Positions 54,669 through 64,000 of a DNA stretch of 64,000 nt are shown in pieces (the first letter of the stretch is position 1; every line of letters begins with the position of its first letter). The notes beneath the pieces are model-generated. The model had not been told where the DNA came from, did not search any database, and was given only the letters and a program-made list of their open reading frames with translations. A program made the translations under genes and the position numbers. This stretch comes from Allacma fusca (Eukaryota > Arthropoda > Collembola > Symphypleona > Sminthuridae): contig OX359245.1 of the NCBI GenBank assembly GCA_947179485.1, positions 74,511,067 to 74,575,066 of the forward strand, given 5' to 3'.

Positions 54669-55422
54669 GTATCTAATCTAAACTCCTACTCCCCCTGATA
54701 TTAACACACTTCTTAAAACCCAATTAAGCATGCATATGTTTGTATTATTGAACCTTGTGTAGAATTTCCAAGTTTTCCATCTCAATAATGACTCTCAGAC
54801 GGATGTTATCCCACGTATGGCGGCTAACTAACCGGATAACAGCAACAGTTCTTCTTTTAAGAGATAAATCTGAATCAAAATAGCAAACTTGAATGCATAA
54901 TACCGAGTCCAGGTATCAAGTGCTCCAGCAATTGAGAATTAGCGTGAGGTCAGTTACGTTTTTGAACGAGCATCTTAAAAAGGGGTACACCTACGAGAAA
55001 TAATATTATTTTGCATGAAGTGAAACATACTAGAGGCGCTATCCCCTTCAAAGCCTATCTGTTATTCACTATCATATCTTCTCATGTAGTCTCAAACTTG
55101 TGTGCAAAGACTTTGTAGCTTAATGGCCGAACGAAAGGTTGCAGAATTTGTAATGACCTTCTACGAAATTTGTCGTTTAAAGATGCAAACGAAATCCCAG
55201 GAGTAATTATAAAATTTGTAAAAGTATCATCAAATAATTGTTGTATGCGATGATAACGTGGAAACTGGTTTCTAGCTTGAACGTTCCTTCTAACATAAGC
55301 TTCAATATGATGATACTGTGTACATATGTAACCATCCGTTAGAAACCAGAATAAATATAATAGGATATATTAAGTGATAAGTGTACTGGTTTGTAAAATG
55401 CATGTTTATGCGAAGTCAAACA

Positions 55423-55981
55423 TTATAGTTTTAAAACATTCTTTTTGAAATGTCCCGTTATTCTGGATGGTGCTGAATCATGACCACATACTTCAGTATC
55501 ACAATATGAACACAACACCTTGCAAGGTCTTTTGTTAATCTTCCGGCTGTCTCCATTTCGTGGTTCCGGGCTGGCATTATGCCCAAGATATTCGCAGTAA
55601 TATTCAAGGTCTGCCGGTAACTTCAAATTAGGTTGTTTTCTAATATGACTTCTACTGGCTGTTTCTTGGTCCTTGTTGAAGAAACTGACTTTCCAAACAA
55701 GAACTTTCAGATAGAACTGATTGATTTGAAGAGGTACTTGATGTCGACTTTCGTTTCCGCTTCTGGATAATTCGGGGCCGTAACCTCGTTCTTGACGTTG
55801 ACGTATTGTTTGCATCATTTCCCTCAGTTTCACTAAAACCCTTACTAGCGCCACTAAAGCTTTCCTCAACATTATTAGCGGTCACCGCTGATTCAAAGTT
55901 GGTACCAAGAATATCTCGCAGATATGCTTCACTAATACTTTCAATCTCGACAACTTGTGATTTCATGTCAACTGTGCTCAT
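55423..55981 (-). pseudogene. hAT transposase N-terminal part with BED-type zinc finger
   Basis: It starts at 55981 (MSTVDMKSQVVEIESISE). A Ser/Thr-rich segment follows and the reading frame changes near 55720. The second frame gives a BED-like finger CKVLCSYCDTEVCGHDSAPS ending ITGHFKKN (about 55520-55425). BED finger followed by the catalytic fragment 0.75 kb downstream fits a decayed hAT transposase on the minus strand. The C-terminal dimerisation region was not found here. Confidence 0.65.
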
Positions 55982-56760
55982 TTTTTCGGTTTCAATAACC
56001 AGTCTTATTATACAATTTTATCCGTGGAAGTGAATGATATTCTATTGTTGCAATCGATCAGTTGCTAAAGTTGCTGAAGTGCCTACTTATCAACTTCCCA
56101 CAGAACAGTGTACTACCTGTAATTATTCTTACTCTAGACTTGTCACTCAAATAATTGCTTAATATAACATTACCAATACAAATCAAGTAAAGTGTTTATT
56201 ATTTTGTACCTTTGTAGTGTCTATGACTGACAGTGCCAATTGCATCATCAGGTCATATGCATGTCATGCATATGACCGGATTTTACGGGCATGCACGTGT
56301 CAGTTTTATGAACGAGCTGGCCTATGTACATTTTCACTGTTAACTATCCGAAATATGTATTCTGTTCGAATTCATTATTTTTTATTTATGACTTTCTGTA
56401 CCTTGGATATCATTATAAGGGCGTACTCACATAAAACATGTTCCTTCCGTAACCGTAAATATTTTAGTCGCCTTCACGGAAAGAACTAAACGGAAACAAC
56501 ATTCCAACCGTTTACAAACAGACGTCTCACATTCACACTCACGTAAGTAATCAAAACAAATTGGGGTTTATACTCCGATATGCCCGGGGGCTTTACAGAG
56601 GTTTCTGTACCTCCTTTTTTAGCTTTATAAATTCACATATATGCAACCATTCTGGCCCAAAAGATACATACTGTGAAGTGGGACCGTCCGTCCATTCCAC
56701 ACATTACTCAACTGCCGGCCTGTATGTTAACTCGCCATCATATGACTAATACCCAAAGTA

Positions 56761-57016
56761 GAGACAAGGTGTCCCCGCACTTATGCTTTCCGCTATATAA
56801 GCTCATACAGTTTCGTGGCACATACTTGGGGTAACATACAGCATCCCAGCAGCTTTTGTAAGTCTGTATATGACAACACACATACGCAGACGTGGCTATA
56901 GAGAGAGTGAAATGTACAGCTACAGGTGGAGAGAGAGGATATGCAGACAAGTTACTGAATGTTCTTCAACTGTCATGGAGTTATTAGTAAAAAAGCAAAT
57001 AAAATTGAAATCAAAC
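56761..57016. other. Short intergenic stretch, nothing recognised
   Basis: No gene or transposon terminus was seen between the long-TIR element and the next pseudogene fragment. Confidence 0.35.
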
Positions 57017-57120
57017 CTTAAGTATCTGAATTGGAAACAGTACTAGTCGTAATCGTTGACCCGTCTTCTGTTCTTCTCCACATAACAAAAGTCACGTTTT
57101 GACAAGTGCTCCCGCAGTCA
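57017..57120 (-). pseudogene. Broken nuclease-fold gene fragment (exon 2 region)
   Basis: A diverged copy of 19312-19425 in exon 2 of protein A, including the donor-site neighbourhood. A small fossil fragment. Confidence 0.6.
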
Positions 57121-57254
57121 GAACTCAGTTTGTTCAAAACGTTTATCGCAATATTGTTTAAAATATAAAAATGTACTGCCAAGGGTTTTTTCTTGCAGTT
57201 TATTCTGTTTAATTGTTTTAAAAAATGCCCGCCTGAGATCATTTGCCTAGCGAA

Positions 57255-57460
57255 CTAAAAAAACACGTATAAATAACAGCTTCCTATCGGAGAGACCTGT
57301 TCAGAGAAAAAAGTCCTTATTGTTGTTTTCCCACTGTCCCTTGCAGATTTAAATACATGTTCCATCTTTGTAACGCAGCTTTCGGTAAAATATTCGATCG
57401 GGAATAAACGATTTGGTTTAATCCTGGAGCAAGCATTGTATCCGAATAGTAGTAACAAGC
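57255..57460 (-). pseudogene. IR-family receptor fragment
   Basis: The frame reads FGYNACSRIKPNRLFPIEYF, then ESCVTKMEHVFKSARDSGK. It aligns with FGYYACSRMKPNVIFPFECL..ESCVTKMEHVFESVTDRGK of the IR at 23001-25228. Only this part of the ligand-binding region is recognisable. Confidence 0.72.
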
Positions 57461-57769
57461 CCTGCTTCGAAAGATTAATTATTTGGTGGCAGGAATCGTA
57501 ATTATCATGATTGATCGTACTTGTGAGCTACAAAACAAGGCCCTATCCATGCCCCAGTTTGATCCGTTGGTTGCGGCTGGAGTTTCCATATATCGCAATA
57601 TAAAATTATTCGTCAATTGAAACTTATTTAAATACAACGTTCGTTGTAAACATCTTTTTCCTGCCATTTTTTTTTTTATTATTTTTCTATTAAGTTCAGT
57701 ATCGACAATTTTGCCCTTAAGTTTCTTTCCTGATATAGCTCTAGAAAGTTAAACATATAATTACCCGTG

Positions 57770-58640
57770 TGTGAAAACTGGCGATACTAATAAATTCCAA
57801 AACGGAAAAGGTTTGTTCCTGGCCATGCGCAGCAGGGAGAATACCTCAAGTTGAATTCCACATTCAGACAACAAAACAATGTTGTTTTGAGTCATGAGTG
57901 TTGCGTAATGAATTTTATTCACACAACAAAATAAAGTCTGCAAAATATCATGGTTTAAACAAAAGCCTTGAATTGGATTTCAATTCAGAAATAATTCGTC
58001 GCACTAATTTCTTTTGTTGTCCGTTGCAGATTGAAATACACGTTCCATGCCCGAAAACATTTGAACGACAGCAATTCTTGAACTTTATTTCTGAAAAGTA
58101 CATCTATCCCGTTAATACTTTAATTGTACCAGCAGATGTTTTTGGAGTTATATGTTTTTGGAGGAACGTTTATTACGACAACTTTGATAGCGTTTGTCAA
58201 TACCTCTGTTTGAGGGCCTTCGGAAATAAAGACGAACCATGTTTCTAGATGAGTTTTTTGTCCATATTCAATTTTAGTCTCAATGTCTCTGTGTAGTGTA
58301 CTTTCAGTCGGCGTGTTCTACCGCAGCGTATGAATTTAACACGACATAATTTTTGCGAACGCAAATATCCAGTATACATCCGAGTCCCGACGACCCGGGC
58401 GCTGATTCGCACAAGGTGAATGATTATTCCACCTGGGATTTAAACATGTAAGACTAAGGGTAAATCAAGATTGCTGTAATCAACAGGTTCAACAAATTTA
58501 CACAAACACAGCGCTACAATTCAGAAGTCAGTTTTTGATTGGATACATGTCCACATTTTGGACCTTTCCAAGAGGACAAAAACAAAACTTAACTTTGGCT
58601 TCAAACCTAAGAAATGAAGCCCTCAATGGAAGAGCGGAAT
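57770..58640 (+). other. Duplicated segment with unrecognised exon-like stretch
   Basis: Homologue of 38191-39080. After an acceptor-like GTTGCAG (about 58024-58030) a frame reads IEIHVPCPKTFERQQFLNFI, continues through YIYPVNTLIVPADVF, and stops near 58248. I do not recognise it. Conservation between the two copies hints at former coding function, but a complete gene is not evident. Confidence 0.42.
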
Positions 58641-58699
58641 TGAATTCTTGGATAGTTTTCATATATCTACAGCTTATTAGTTTTTAAACTACGAACTCA

Positions 58700-60006
58700 A
58701 TTTTAATACTACTGGTACCGTGTGACTCAGCTTGATGAGTTGTCGGGGTTACTGACAAATAATGTATCAATTAACAATCGTCCACGTCCCTGGATGCGTG
58801 TAATTTCTATCTTATCAGCACGTTTTAATTACCGTGGAATCCACAATTCTCTTGTCCAGGTATGTGTTCAAATATAGTGGAGAGCTGTGCAAAACACATG
58901 AGCTTGTTTGTGTGACCAATCAGTTTCTAGTTCAGGATGAGAAGGTAATTTTCTCTCGCCTGATTGGAACAGACGAGCTTGAAAATATTCTCAGGATGTA
59001 AATGCGGGTTCACTGTAGTGCAAGCAGGAATATGTACATACATATGGATGGATAGGCACACGCGAACTTTTGAGATCTGGGTTTTTTAAATAGATATTAG
59101 AAATGACTGTAAGTTTTAAAGCAATTATACTTCTCTCAAATGAGGTATTACTGAACGAGGTGCGACAACCCAGTCAGATTGTATTTCGGTTTTTAGAATT
59201 TCACAATCGCTGCAAATTTTTTTCGCGATATTTTGAAGCCCAGCGAAAATAAACGTGTTAAAAAATATTTAACAACTTCATCTAAAGAAAATTGTTTTAG
59301 GAGGAGAGCCTAGTCTCAAATGATTTCTTCTGGGCGAAAAATAGTGAGTCAAAAACTATAATTGAATACAATGCATTTTAAAACATTTATAATCTCTGGT
59401 TTTTGCACCACGATGAGCTCTGGAAAGTTCTACGCGATTTATGACTCTGGGAATCAGAATGTTGTAGACGTTGTAGTTTTTATTGTGTAAAAAGTCATGC
59501 CTGGAACTAGATTAAAAATAATTGCAATGTGATTATTAACAAGGTTTGTGTTGCAAGCAGCATACGTATGCTGATCCCATTAGGAAGCTTATATAATATG
59601 CACCTGGCATTTGCATGCAAGTTACATCCATGCTCATGATGAGCCGGTAAGTTCAGAAATCCGGCACTTACATATAAACCTGTACACCTTTCCATAAAAG
59701 AAGGGAAATTGACATACTGGTTATTTTTTCGATCTAAAAGGGAACTTGCTGCATCCTCATGGAATCAGCTACAACAAATACATGCATGCAATTAAAAGGA
59801 CTTCTATTCTTGTATGCAATTAAGTAATTATTATTTGTTTGTTCAATCAAAGATCTGGGATTTTGTTTGCCATCATGATACGGGGAATTAACATCAGAGC
59901 TAATATAAAGGAGCTTCAATTAGCTCACTCAGTCGAATTAAGCAACTCCTTGCAATCACACTAGTAGTAGCAATTTTTTCGGCTTGTCTGTAACAATTAT
60001 GGAAAT
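58700..60006. repeat. Duplicated upstream block of the Sec14-like pseudogene
   Basis: It is colinear with the blocks upstream of the other copies (27150-29319, 39905-41797, 43560-44240). It includes GTTGTCGGGG, the GGTAATTTTCTCTCG segment and the proximal CTCACTCAGTCGAATTAA block. No gene was seen within it. Confidence 0.6.
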
Positions 60007-60705
60007 ATATCCAGTTCAGATTCCAAAGAAATTGAGTTAATTTTTAGGTTTGTAAAGTTTAGTATTTATGCTGGGGATTTTATGTTCTGTGGTAGCATTA
60101 AATTTGGATCGTGCGTCAAATGTTTCAGTTTGAAATTAAATTTATAATAATTTATAATCCCCAAACTAAAGTTTTGCAACGGGTGGCAGACTTAAACCTA
60201 AAGGGAAGATTTGCGGAAGATCATGATCTTCTTCGTTGGATTCGGGGTAAGTTCAATTCAGTATAAATTCTTGCTTCAGCCAAATGATAGACTATGACGT
60301 CAAACAATTCTCATTTTTAAATGTACAATAATTCAACTTTCAATTTTCCAGCAAGGATTCACGACTTGGATCAAGCGGAGAAGATGATTCGAGAGGTTTA
60401 TTTTGAAATTCTTGCAAACTCTTGGGAAGCTACAAACTCTAATAATTTGACTTTCAAACTGTTCCTTATCAATAAAGTCAATCAACCTGAAATGTTGAAA
60501 GCAATGTATGAGATTAACTAAGCTTCATCTCAACTGTAATATTATAAATATAGGAAAATGTAGATTATAATTTCTAGAGAAGGATAGTTATTTTTCAACT
60601 TTTTGATTAATCCTTTCAAAACTAATGTGGTTTTTGCTGCAATATTTGCTCTCATGAAGCCGCTAATGTCAGCATCAACGGCTTCCAAGGCACATGTTTT
60701 AAACT
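60007..60705 (+). pseudogene. Collapsed Sec14-like pseudogene
   Basis: Exon 1 has ATA in place of the start ATG and a one-base deletion near its end (60007-60047). Exons 2 (to about 60246) and 3 (about 60352-60396, DLDQAEKMIRE) are recognisable. Then the start of exon 4 runs straight into the end of exon 6 at a shared AATCAA word (about 60478-60485), so the rest of exon 4, intron 4, exon 5, intron 5 and the start of exon 6 are gone. A stop follows directly. The start of exon 7 persists (CTCATGAAGCCGCTAATGTC near 60650) and breaks off near 60700 before the GOLD part. Confidence 0.82.
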
Positions 60706-61995
60706 CAGTGGGGATCCAGGTCCTCTGTCCGATAAAAAAATTAATTTGTTGTTGTTTTTAAATTTTTTATACTGGACTTGCGCGACTAACCCAAATTATT
60801 TTATGGCATTTCGTATTGGGTCATGTTCCTATGTTCACATGAAGTTTTAATTTGATCTATGCTATCCACCCCGAGATGTTCCCTTAATTGTTTTCCATTG
60901 TGAATCCCCGGGGGAAGGTTAATTTTTAAAATTTGATTATAAATTATAACAATTCAGTTCAGTCCAGGTTTTTCCAATCCAGTTCAATTCACATGCTTAA
61001 CTGAATTGAATTAGATTTTCGATTCAATTCAGTAAAATCCAATTCAATTAAGTTCAAAATAGGTATTGAATTGAATTGAACTGAGTCGGAAACCAACGGT
61101 TTCCGTGAGTATACTTAAAAAATACGCTTTCTACATAGAAACGTCGACAGTTTTCCAAGCCCCCGACAGAAGGCAGCATAATTTAGGGCACAAATCGCGA
61201 ACTGAGTTGGTTGGAGAAGTAATTATATTTAAGATAATTCATAATAATTGCAAATATTTAGAATGACTGGTTCATGGCGTGATAGTGTTCAAAATTGCAC
61301 ATATAATTAAGTAACTGACTTGCCAGAATGCAAGAACTAATATTCTACAGATTAGCAAGATCATTTAATGAGAAGTTAATAGTTTTGTGTTTTAATGAAT
61401 GTTGTTACAAACTCTAGTCTTCATTGCATCTTAACCAGAACGCAATATGTATTACTTTTGCTATTGTCAAATAACTTGTAATATAACTTGTAATAATATG
61501 CTAACAGCAGCGTCAGTAACTACTGGTACACTGTAGCAATCTTACGGCATTTCATGTCTCCACTCGGATTTATACCTACAATTTCGGGTGCAGATTTTGA
61601 AATTGTATTATTTTAAATGGCACTTAACAGTATAAAAGTTGGCCTCCACAGGGGGTCACCCCTCAGAATAATTACGTTTAAATACTAATCTCCTCAACAT
61701 CGTACAAATATTTCTGTAATGAATAATGTACTTACATGTCCAAGACGGTTCAGGATGCCAGAAAGCGGATTTTCGGGATGAAATAGATGAATAGTGGTGT
61801 ATTTTTGTAATGTGACTCTTGCGTTTATGTAGAACAGAACAGTCTGATCACTATTGGGTAAAAACCCTTACAAATTCCAAGACCTTTTAGCGAAAGTAAT
61901 TATTTCCGTAGGTCTTCATGAGCTCTTCAGTGTCCACTTCCTTTGCAATATCTGAGGAGCAGTGAATGATTCAGCAACGGTTTAGCCATTATTGT
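60706..61995. repeat. Intergenic DNA with ATTCA array (60955-61100)
   Basis: From about 60955 to 61095 there are repeated AATTCAATTCAG / TTGAATTGAACTG words like those of the nested hAT-like element at 35199. The point where the pseudogene breaks off is followed by CAGTGGGGATCCAGGTCC, which could be a hAT-type terminus. No partner end was proved. Nothing was recognised from 61150 to 61995. Confidence 0.45.
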
Positions 61996-62350
61996 TTAAT
62001 TACGGGTTTTACATGTTTTTATTCGTCGTAAAGGTGCAAATGATGTCTCAGCCGTCGCGGAGCTGACTGGGAGCACAATAAGAATTTTATAATTAGTAGA
62101 GCTCCTCTCTACTAGTTCATTCCCATGAATCATAGTCATTTGGAGATTAAGTCTCTCAGAATTGAACTGATACAAATCTGATAAAGCATCTACTTGATCC
62201 TCCCGGGATTTTGGTTCTAATTGATTCCAGTTAAGCAATATGTTCACTAACTCGTTGATCCCGGACTGATCAAAACGACGCTTAAGTTCCGCAACAACAA
62301 GGTCGATCGAATTGTTGAATATGTTTTGGTACTTTACTTCTACAGTTGTA
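61996..62350 (-). pseudogene. hAT transposase C-terminal (dimerisation) fragment
   Basis: The minus-strand frame runs through DLVVAELKRRFDQSGINELV and reaches LPVSSATAETSFAPLRRIKT. The latter is the hallmark hAT C-terminal dimerisation motif (LPvSsAtaERsFSaLrRIKt). The N-terminal and catalytic parts are absent. It is a separate copy from the hAT remnants at 54-56 kb. Confidence 0.78.
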
Positions 62351-62739
62351 AAGATAGGTGAATTATTTTTTCCATACCTCTTTGGGTTCGTTGAGCACGT
62401 TCTAAATGAAAACAGTCACAGGCTTCCTCCATGCGATTCCAAAGCCCTTTGAAGACGTTCTGAACTTTATGCTTTCTAAAATGGTCAATGTACACATTCT
62501 AAGCTTGAACAATGCCACTGACGGTAGATCGCTAGTGTGTAAAAATTTTAAGAGACATTAATAATTTTGCGATGTTGTGGTGATACGAGGCCCTCTAACC
62601 GTCCGTCTCTTGGAACAAGGGGGCTGAAGCCTAACTTTTGAAAATTCTTCATTGTCTACAAATAAAACTTTCCTGTGCTTCAATTCATAGCCATCATTCC
62701 ACCGTATGTACTCTCTACTACCTAAACCTTAAGGTTCTC

Positions 62740-63086
62740 CTGGGGTCGGATTTATGTGGGAATACGGGAAGAATCTTCCCAGGGAAAACAATTTTTCAGC
62801 AGGGAAATTTTCAAACAGGATTACAAACAGGGATTGTCAAATCTGTAGAACTTTTTTTTTGGACAGGGATTTTCGAAATTGTTGAGGTGTTTTACTGGAA
62901 AAAATTTTGGCACCAGGGATTTTTGAAATTGTTGACCTTTTTTCCAGCATTTTTGAGTTTGTTGGGGTGTATTACGAAAATTATTTTGTCAACAGGGAGT
63001 TTTAAACTTGACTCGAACCGTGACACCATAACCACCAGGCACAATAAAAAAATTCTTCCAGGGAGATTTACAAAATTCGACCCTTG
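62740..63086. mobile_element. Short hAT-like element filled with CAGGGATTTT words
   Basis: The 347-bp element has left end CTGGGGTCGGATTT and right end (minus strand) CAAGGGTCGAATTT. It is flanked by a perfect 8-bp duplication AGGTTCTC (62732-62739 and 63087-63094). The interior is about six degenerate copies of CAGGGATTTT with AAATTGT spacers. No transposase. Confidence 0.8.
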
Positions 63087-63094
63087 AGGTTCTC

Positions 63095-63776
63095 TAACTT
63101 AAAAGCTTGAATGAAGTACTCAAGAAGACGCGCGACATGATGCACTGAACTGATAGGAGCGAAACGTTTCCACTTTTCGTTCCACGCTTTTCTGCCATGG
63201 TTGGACATATGTTCACTAATGCAATTTCATTTTAGGTTACAAACTGATCTCAGGAATGTCTGACTAATTTTGGAACTTGAAATTTGTTGTCCAAATTGCG
63301 GGGGGGGGGGTACAATTCATATGCTGTACCACCCTGAATACAATCAGGGGGTACACTTTACCACCTGTACCATAGGGTTGTTTAGACCCTGTCAATACCA
63401 TATATTTACCATTGTTGAACAAAAGTAATCCCTCACCCCTGGATTGACAATCTTTGCTACATGTGATTCCTAGAAGTTAAATTGACCAGTATTGGCCAAA
63501 AATTATTACTACACGGCGTAATTACGGGTAATTTTTGTTAAAAGTAATTCAATACCGTAACAAATTACCACTATAAATGAGACATTGATCTAAGTTGTTA
63601 TGTTACCAGCGTTTGATACTCACCATAAACGGTCGCAAGTAATTTTAATTTTTTTTGATAGTTTTGACTATTATTGGTCAGAGGCACTTAACCTGTATTT
63701 TGTTTGGGTCAATAAAATTGTTGTTCCCGAAATTCGAAATTACAAACGGGAACAGGGACAAGTGTTTGGTTACCAT
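63095..63776. other. Intergenic DNA with an 11-G homopolymer
   Basis: No gene was seen. A run of 11 G at 63300-63310 is followed by a GGTAC-rich stretch (GTACAATTC, GGGGGTACACTTTACC, CCTGTACC). Confidence 0.4.
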
Positions 63777-64000
63777 CAGAGCTTCTGCCGGGGACAGGGA
63801 CGTCCCGTCGGGACACTGGACGGACCGGGACGGGACGTCCCCGGGGACAAAATAATTGTCCCCATGTCGTATTCGGGACGGGACGGGGACAAAAAAAATT
63901 GTCCCCATTATATTCGGGACGGGACGGGGACAAAACAAAATGTCCCCATTATATCGGGGACGGGACGGGGACAAAAAAAATTGTCCCCATTATATCAGGG
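63777..64000. repeat. GGGACGGGACGGGGACAAAA tandem array, start of a hAT-like element
   Basis: It begins CAGAGCTTCTGCCGGGGACA and runs into a tandem array with a period of about 53-61 bp (CGGGACGGGACGGGGACAAA, ATTGTCCCCATTATAT), with at least three full units up to the window edge. Each unit can form a hairpin (GGGGACA / TGTCCCC). The terminal CAGAGC resembles that at 29379. The right end lies outside the window. Confidence 0.7.

Larger units (their letters stand above)
53549..56760. mobile_element. Long-TIR element containing hAT transposase remnants
   Basis: About 200 bp at the left (53549-53753) and right (56559-56760) form a long imperfect inverted repeat (GGCGAGTTAACATA, GGCCGGCA, GTCCCACTTCACAGTA, GCCCCCGGGCATATCGGAGT). 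Between them lie a BED-finger region and a hAT catalytic-domain fragment on the minus strand. Long TIRs are unusual for hAT, so either this is a foldback-like derivative or the hAT piece is nested. No target duplication was resolved. Confidence 0.72.

Noticed and set aside
53549-56760. Possible Polinton because of long inverted repeats
   Set aside because: No capsid, polymerase or integrase coding was seen and the length is only 3.2 kb; the coding remnants are hAT transposase.
63300-63310. Eleven-G run as a regulatory element
   Set aside because: An isolated homopolymer with no context; may be partly a sequencing artefact.

Overview
The window looks like nuclear DNA of an arthropod. Genes are split by short GT-AG introns, the DNA is AT-rich, transposons are dense, and there is an insect-type ionotropic chemoreceptor (IR) gene next to small multigene families. 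A springtail (Collembola) is my best guess, because duplicated CRAL-TRIO/GOLD genes, IRs and secreted nuclease-fold proteins fit that group. That placement is inference and was not checked against a database.

Layout. From 1 to 15060 (minus strand) lies most of a long Ty3/Gypsy LTR retrotransposon: integrase, RNase H, reverse transcriptase and protease in one pol frame, a 2188-residue gag, a 3.2 kb leader and the 5' LTR. Its other LTR is outside the window. From 15.7 to 19.8 kb are two minus-strand genes for secreted proteins with a DNA/RNA non-specific endonuclease-like domain. From 23.0 to 25.2 kb is an IR-family gene interrupted by a 262-bp MITE. From 29.3 to 37.1 kb is an intact seven-exon Sec14-like gene (CRAL-TRIO plus GOLD, 373 residues), with transposons in intron 1 and intron 6. 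Further copies of this gene follow: an exon-1-only remnant at 41.8 kb, a nearly complete copy at 44.2-46.7 kb, and a collapsed pseudogene at 60.0-60.7 kb. Broken pieces of the nuclease-fold and IR genes lie between them. The interval from about 16 to 61 kb is therefore one cluster growing by segmental duplication.

The rest is mostly DNA transposons, many nested: a Helitron (48627-52443) that split a nuclease-fold pseudogene and received PIF/Harbinger-like and hAT-like elements; a long-inverted-repeat element with hAT transposase remnants (53549-56760); and at least six hAT-like non-autonomous elements with 8-bp target duplications.

The most unusual signal is this last group. Different elements share hAT-type ends and 8-bp duplications, but each fills its subterminal DNA with its own degenerate array of a 5-10 base word (GTTCA, ATTCA, CTTGAA, CAGGGATTTT). 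Unpaired arrays of similar style (CCCGAA, TACCCG, GGAACGG, GGGACGG, ATTTAAATC) are scattered through the window. The most striking single structure is a 2.3 kb terminal-inverted-repeat element whose interior switches from an almost pure pyrimidine to an almost pure purine minisatellite at about 33167. It sits inside a hAT-like element inside an intron of the intact Sec14-like gene.
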